Shown piece by piece: positions 5,562 through 7,999 of a stretch of DNA of 7,999 nucleotides; the stretch's first letter is position 1, and the number at the start of each line of letters is the position of its first letter. The stretch is from CAZCWX01 sp964502465 (lineage in GTDB: Bacteria; Desulfobacterota; Binatia; Bin18): contig CAZCWX010000270.1 in the NCBI GenBank assembly GCA_964502465.1, forward strand, positions 1 through 7,999, given 5' to 3'. The translations under genes were made by a program, and so were the position numbers. Below the pieces are notes generated by a model. That model was not told the origin of the DNA, ran no database searches, and was given only the letters and a program-made list of their open reading frames with translations.

Positions 5562-7229
5562 TTATAAAAATCGCACCGCAATCGGCATAATCGCCCAGAT
5601 CCGCTCTCGCAGCCACCAATCGGCCTGACTGCCTCGCGGAATCGGACGGATCAATGAAGACAATCGCCAGAGAGACGGTGGCTTAGGGAAGTGTTCAAGC
5701 AACACTGGTGCTTTTGCCGAGAGACCGACCCGTCGCTTGGCTTCATTCAGCGCGTCTTCGATCCCTCCTATGGCATCGACCAGCCCACGGGTCCAGGCTT
5801 GCCGTCCACTCCACACCCGACCTTGGGCGTTGGGTTCGACCGCGTGAAGACTTAATCCTCGACAGTGCGCGACTTTCTCGACAAACTCCTGGTAGAATGC
5901 CTGGACCTCGAAGTCTAACCGTTCACGTTCAGGGGGGGCAAAGGTCTGATAGTCAGAAAACAGCGCAGCTCGGCGGCCTCGGGTAAGGATTTCCTTGCTC
6001 ACACCCAAACGAGTGTACAGGTCATGCAGCACCGCTTTGCCAGCGATTACGCCTATCGAGCCGGTAATCGTCCCTTCTTCGGCAAAAACCGTGTCGCCAG
6101 CCAGAGCCAGGTAATAGCCCCCCGAAGCGGCCACATCGCCCATCGAGATAATGACGGGCTTGTGGTCGCGGGTCTTTTGCAACGCATGCCACATCAGATC
6201 TGAGGCAACCCCAGACCCTCCCGGACTCGACACGCGCACCACCACGGCGGCGACGTCGTGATCGTCGCGTATGTGCTGTAAGTCTCGCACAAAACTGGTC
6301 GATCCGGCTGTCCCGCTTCCTTGGGGGCCGTCGAGGGTTGCTCCGCGTTTAATCGTTCCATTGACTGAGACCACAGCAATTTTTGGTGGTGCGGTGCGGA
6401 GCAATTGGCGGCGAAGGGTGCGCAGGTGGCGACGGCGATACGGGCGCATCTCAATCATGTGGACCGGACCGATCGCGGTTTCGAGCAAAGTCTCCACTTC
6501 ATCTTCGTAGCTGATGTGATCAACAAGTCCAGCGGTCACTGCCTCTTGGGCTAAAAAGAGCCCTTGGTCGATTAACTCTCGCACTGAGGTTTTGCTCTTG
6601 TTGCGCGCGGAGGCGATCCCTTCGACGATCTGGCTGTAGAGATCATCAAGCAGGCTGTTGAGCATTTCGCGATGCGGCCCTGATAGCGACTCGCGGGTAA
6701 ATGGCTCGCCTGCCGCCTTGTAGAGGCCGGCCTGATGGACTTGGGCCTCGATACCGAGTTTATCGAGGGCTCCCTTGAAAAAGACCGTCTCAGCCGCAAG
6801 ACCGGTGACAGCCAGATGACCGGTCGGAGCCAGCACGATCGTATCGGCTACGCTCGCAAGGTAATACTCGCGCGTAGCCCCTTCGGTGAGATAGACCCAC
6901 ACCTGTTTGCCCGCCTGGCGTAGCGCCAGCAGTGAACGACGGAGCCCCTGAAGCCGAGCCCAGCCAGCCTCAAGGTCTGCGAGGGAGATGAAAACGGCAC
7001 GAATGCGTTCGTCTTCTCGTGCCCAGCGCAAGGTTGTCATGAGGGCAAAAAAATCGATCCCAGGTGATCGCCACAGCGCAGTAAGGGAATGGGTGCCTTC
7101 GTCAGGCAACGTGCCGCTCAGGTCGATGCGCAAGGTGTTGTAGGCAGGCTGGCGTCCAACAATACGGGTAAGGAGGTCGATCCCCCAGTAGACTACACGT
7201 AGGATGTAACGAACGAAGTACCGAAGCAC
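5562..7229 (-). CDS. sppA: Signal peptide peptidase SppA, two-domain (67K-like) type
   Basis: 555 residues, the size of long two-domain SppA (E. coli 618). SppA is a membrane-associated serine protease of family S49 that degrades cleaved signal peptides using a Ser/Lys dyad. Expected general base: Lys171 in AGLYKAAGEPFTRES (N-terminal domain). Nucleophile: Ser369 in GDVAASGGYYLA (C-terminal domain). Their spacing of 198 residues is close to the 200 of E. coli (Lys209/Ser409). The conserved VRVSSPGGSG (331-340) and TITGSIGVIAGK (387-398) are also present. The N-terminus (residues 2-25) is hydrophobic but broken by Arg3, Arg7, Arg11 and Arg22, so anchoring may be by an amphipathic helix rather than a clean membrane segment. 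The start is GTG 7229-7227 with a weak upstream AGG; the first in-frame Met is residue 64, inside the folded domain. It follows the unknown gene after 14 nt, so the two are probably cotranscribed. Confidence 0.93.
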   Translation of the reverse strand: MLRYFVRYILRVVYWGIDLLTRIVGRQPAYNTLRIDLSGTLPDEGTHSLTALWRSPGIDFFALMTTLRWAREDERIRAVFISLADLEAGWARLQGLRRSLLALRQAGKQVWVYLTEGATREYYLASVADTIVLAPTGHLAVTGLAAETVFFKGALDKLGIEAQVHQAGLYKAAGEPFTRESLSGPHREMLNSLLDDLYSQIVEGIASARNKSKTSVRELIDQGLFLAQEAVTAGLVDHISYEDEVETLLETAIGPVHMIEMRPYRRRHLRTLRRQLLRTAPPKIAVVSVNGTIKRGATLDGPQGSGTAGSTSFVRDLQHIRDDHDVAAVVVRVSSPGGSGVASDLMWHALQKTRDHKPVIISMGDVAASGGYYLALAGDTVFAEEGTITGSIGVIAGKAVLHDLYTRLGVSKEILTRGRRAALFSDYQTFAPPERERLDFEVQAFYQEFVEKVAHCRGLSLHAVEPNAQGRVWSGRQAWTRGLVDAIGGIEDALNEAKRRVGLSAKAPVLLEHFPKPPSLWRLSSLIRPIPRGSQADWWLRERIWAIMPIAVRFL

Positions 7230-7243
7230 GGGAAAGAGTATAC

Positions 7244-7690
7244 CTACGTCTTGCTGACCGCACGCAACAGGCGAGCCGGGGACACGCTCCGTTTTGACTC
7301 TGACCTGAGGGTTGGTTTAATCCGTGGACGGTTCACCCGAGACCCATCGGGAGCAAGTTGCTGCGCTTGCCATTGGGTGAGTCCGCGACGCAGGAACAAC
7401 GGATGGATGCCCAGCGTGTCACAGATATTGACGAACGAGAAAAGCCAACTCGTGTCATCAGAGAGCAGCCACTGTTCGGCATCGGCTTGTAGCTGACAGC
7501 TACGGCTGTCTGTCGCCCAGAGGTACTTCTGAAAGCATTCCACCGCGTCTTCGAGAATAGCTACCATTAAGCGGCGCTCTCCTTGGGCGCTTTCCTTTTG
7601 CCGAAGCGCAGCGAAAAACTGTGTCGGCAAGAGCGTCTCAGGTTGAAATAAGGTTGTCCGTCCCTCAACATAAACGATTCGTTCCTTCAT
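7244..7690 (-). CDS. Conserved-looking protein of unknown function (EDAVECFQKY type)
   Basis: 148 residues, no membrane segment or signal peptide seen. The core at 41-107 has two recognisable blocks: LMVAILEDAVECFQKY (41-56), and FSFVNICDTLGIHPLFLRRG (84-103) followed by LTQW. I recall similar short unnamed proteins in deltaproteobacteria with an 'ED.VECFQKY...W..FSF..IC..LG..P..LR..L..W' pattern. The second block could be a helix-turn-helix-like fold, but that is inference. The tail from residue 113 is basic (RVNRPRIKPTLRSESKR) and probably disordered. I chose ATG 7690-7688, with GAGG about 7 nt upstream. A longer reading to 7891 would run across the erpA stop and adds low-complexity sequence. 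sppA starts 14 nt downstream, so the two likely share a transcript. No function is assigned. Confidence 0.78.
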   Translation of the reverse strand: MKERIVYVEGRTTLFQPETLLPTQFFAALRQKESAQGERRLMVAILEDAVECFQKYLWATDSRSCQLQADAEQWLLSDDTSWLFSFVNICDTLGIHPLFLRRGLTQWQAQQLAPDGSRVNRPRIKPTLRSESKRSVSPARLLRAVSKT

Positions 7691-7862
7691 AGAGAAGCCT
7701 CGCTCCCTTCTGCGGGGGAGAATCTCTTCTTTCCCCGCCTCCACCTCATCACAGCACCACCGGCGCTGCTGCTCTACTGACTCACCGATTACTACATTCT
7801 CCCTCTCTTTTTGTTCACCCTCCCTGAACGACATCAGCTTGTCGAAAGAGACGACAGGACGG

Positions 7863-7999
7863 TTACACGGAAAAAGAATTCCCGCAGCCACACGTCCGCT
7901 TCACATTGGGGTTTTGCAACTTAAAGCCCGAGTCCATGAGGGAGTCAGAATAATCCAGCTCTGTCCCTCGTAAATAAAGAAAACTCTTGCGGTCCACCA
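7863..7999 (-). CDS. erpA: Fe-S cluster insertion protein, ErpA/IscA (HesB) family, C-terminal fragment
   Basis: Read on the minus strand from the right edge, the frame gives 44 residues beginning VDRKSFLYLRGTELDY and ending at TAA 7865-7863. The pattern 'V...S..YL.G.E.DY...L...GF...NPN....CGCG.SFSV' is the signature end of A-type carriers. The closing TCGCGNSFSV holds the two C-terminal cysteines (35 and 37 of the fragment) that bind the transferred cluster. The third cysteine, expected further upstream, is outside the window. These proteins accept Fe-S clusters from the ISC or SUF scaffold and pass them to apoenzymes in the cytosol. ErpA rather than IscA is my preference because of the wording of the end and the lack of visible isc neighbours, but the fragment cannot settle it. 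The gap of 172 nt to the next gene holds only a 5-bp hairpin (7829-7844) and no T-tract terminator. Confidence 0.88.
   Translation of the reverse strand, partial: VDRKSFLYLRGTELDYSDSLMDSGFKLQNPNVKRTCGCGNSFSV

Noticed and set aside
7829..7844. Terminator after erpA
   Set aside because: CGACA/TGTCG can pair around a 6-nt loop, but the stem is only 5 bp and no T-run follows on the minus strand.
7691..7891. N-terminal extension of the unknown 148-residue protein
   Set aside because: It would overlap the erpA 3' end and encodes charged low-complexity sequence. ATG 7690 has its own SD-like GAGG.

Overview
The window is a compact bacterial chromosomal segment. Almost everything lies on the minus strand; the only plus-strand gene is the tail of a glycosyltransferase at the left edge. 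Read in the direction of transcription (right to left) the order is: erpA-type Fe-S carrier (3' end only, cut by the right edge), a 148-residue conserved-looking protein of unknown function, a GTG-initiated sppA (signal peptide peptidase), korA and korB (two-subunit 2-oxoacid:ferredoxin oxidoreductase), a small zinc-ribbon membrane protein, a small SAP/Rho_N-like basic protein, and pepA (leucyl aminopeptidase) carrying a frameshift. All assignments rest on protein motifs read by eye. No database search was run.

Organism: GC content is moderate to high, start sites mostly carry Shine-Dalgarno (SD) sequences, and the gene set is typical of an environmental Gram-negative bacterium. The standalone KorAB enzyme, long two-domain SppA, small SAP-domain protein and the unnamed 'EDAVECFQKY' protein remind me of deltaproteobacterial or related uncultured lineages (Desulfobacterota, Binatota or Tectomicrobia-like). 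That is an impression, not a demonstration.

Layout: 1-192 glycosyltransferase tail (+). 223-1699 pepA (-), frame broken near 620/621. 1722-2054 SAP/Rho_N-like protein (-). 2058-2357 zinc-ribbon/two-TM protein (-), its stop 3 nt from the next start. 2358-2506 gap filled with degenerate direct and inverted repeats. 2507-3520 korB and 3525-5384 korA (-), 4 nt apart. 5385-5561 korA leader with an exact 24-bp tandem duplication and a possible promoter. 5562-7229 sppA (-). 7244-7690 unknown protein (-). 7863-7999 erpA 3' end (-). No stretch over 300 bases lacks a gene.

How the genes relate: KorAB makes or uses reduced ferredoxin at the 2-oxoglutarate (or related 2-oxoacid) step. ErpA-type carriers deliver Fe-S clusters of the kind KorB needs. 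SppA and PepA degrade peptides in the envelope and cytosol respectively. The arrangement looks like co-directional housekeeping genes in three or four transcription units rather than one dedicated pathway. I found no convincing novel system. The best second-look items are the duplicated korA leader, the repeat-filled gap downstream of korB, the tightly coupled pair of small proteins, and the pepA frameshift.
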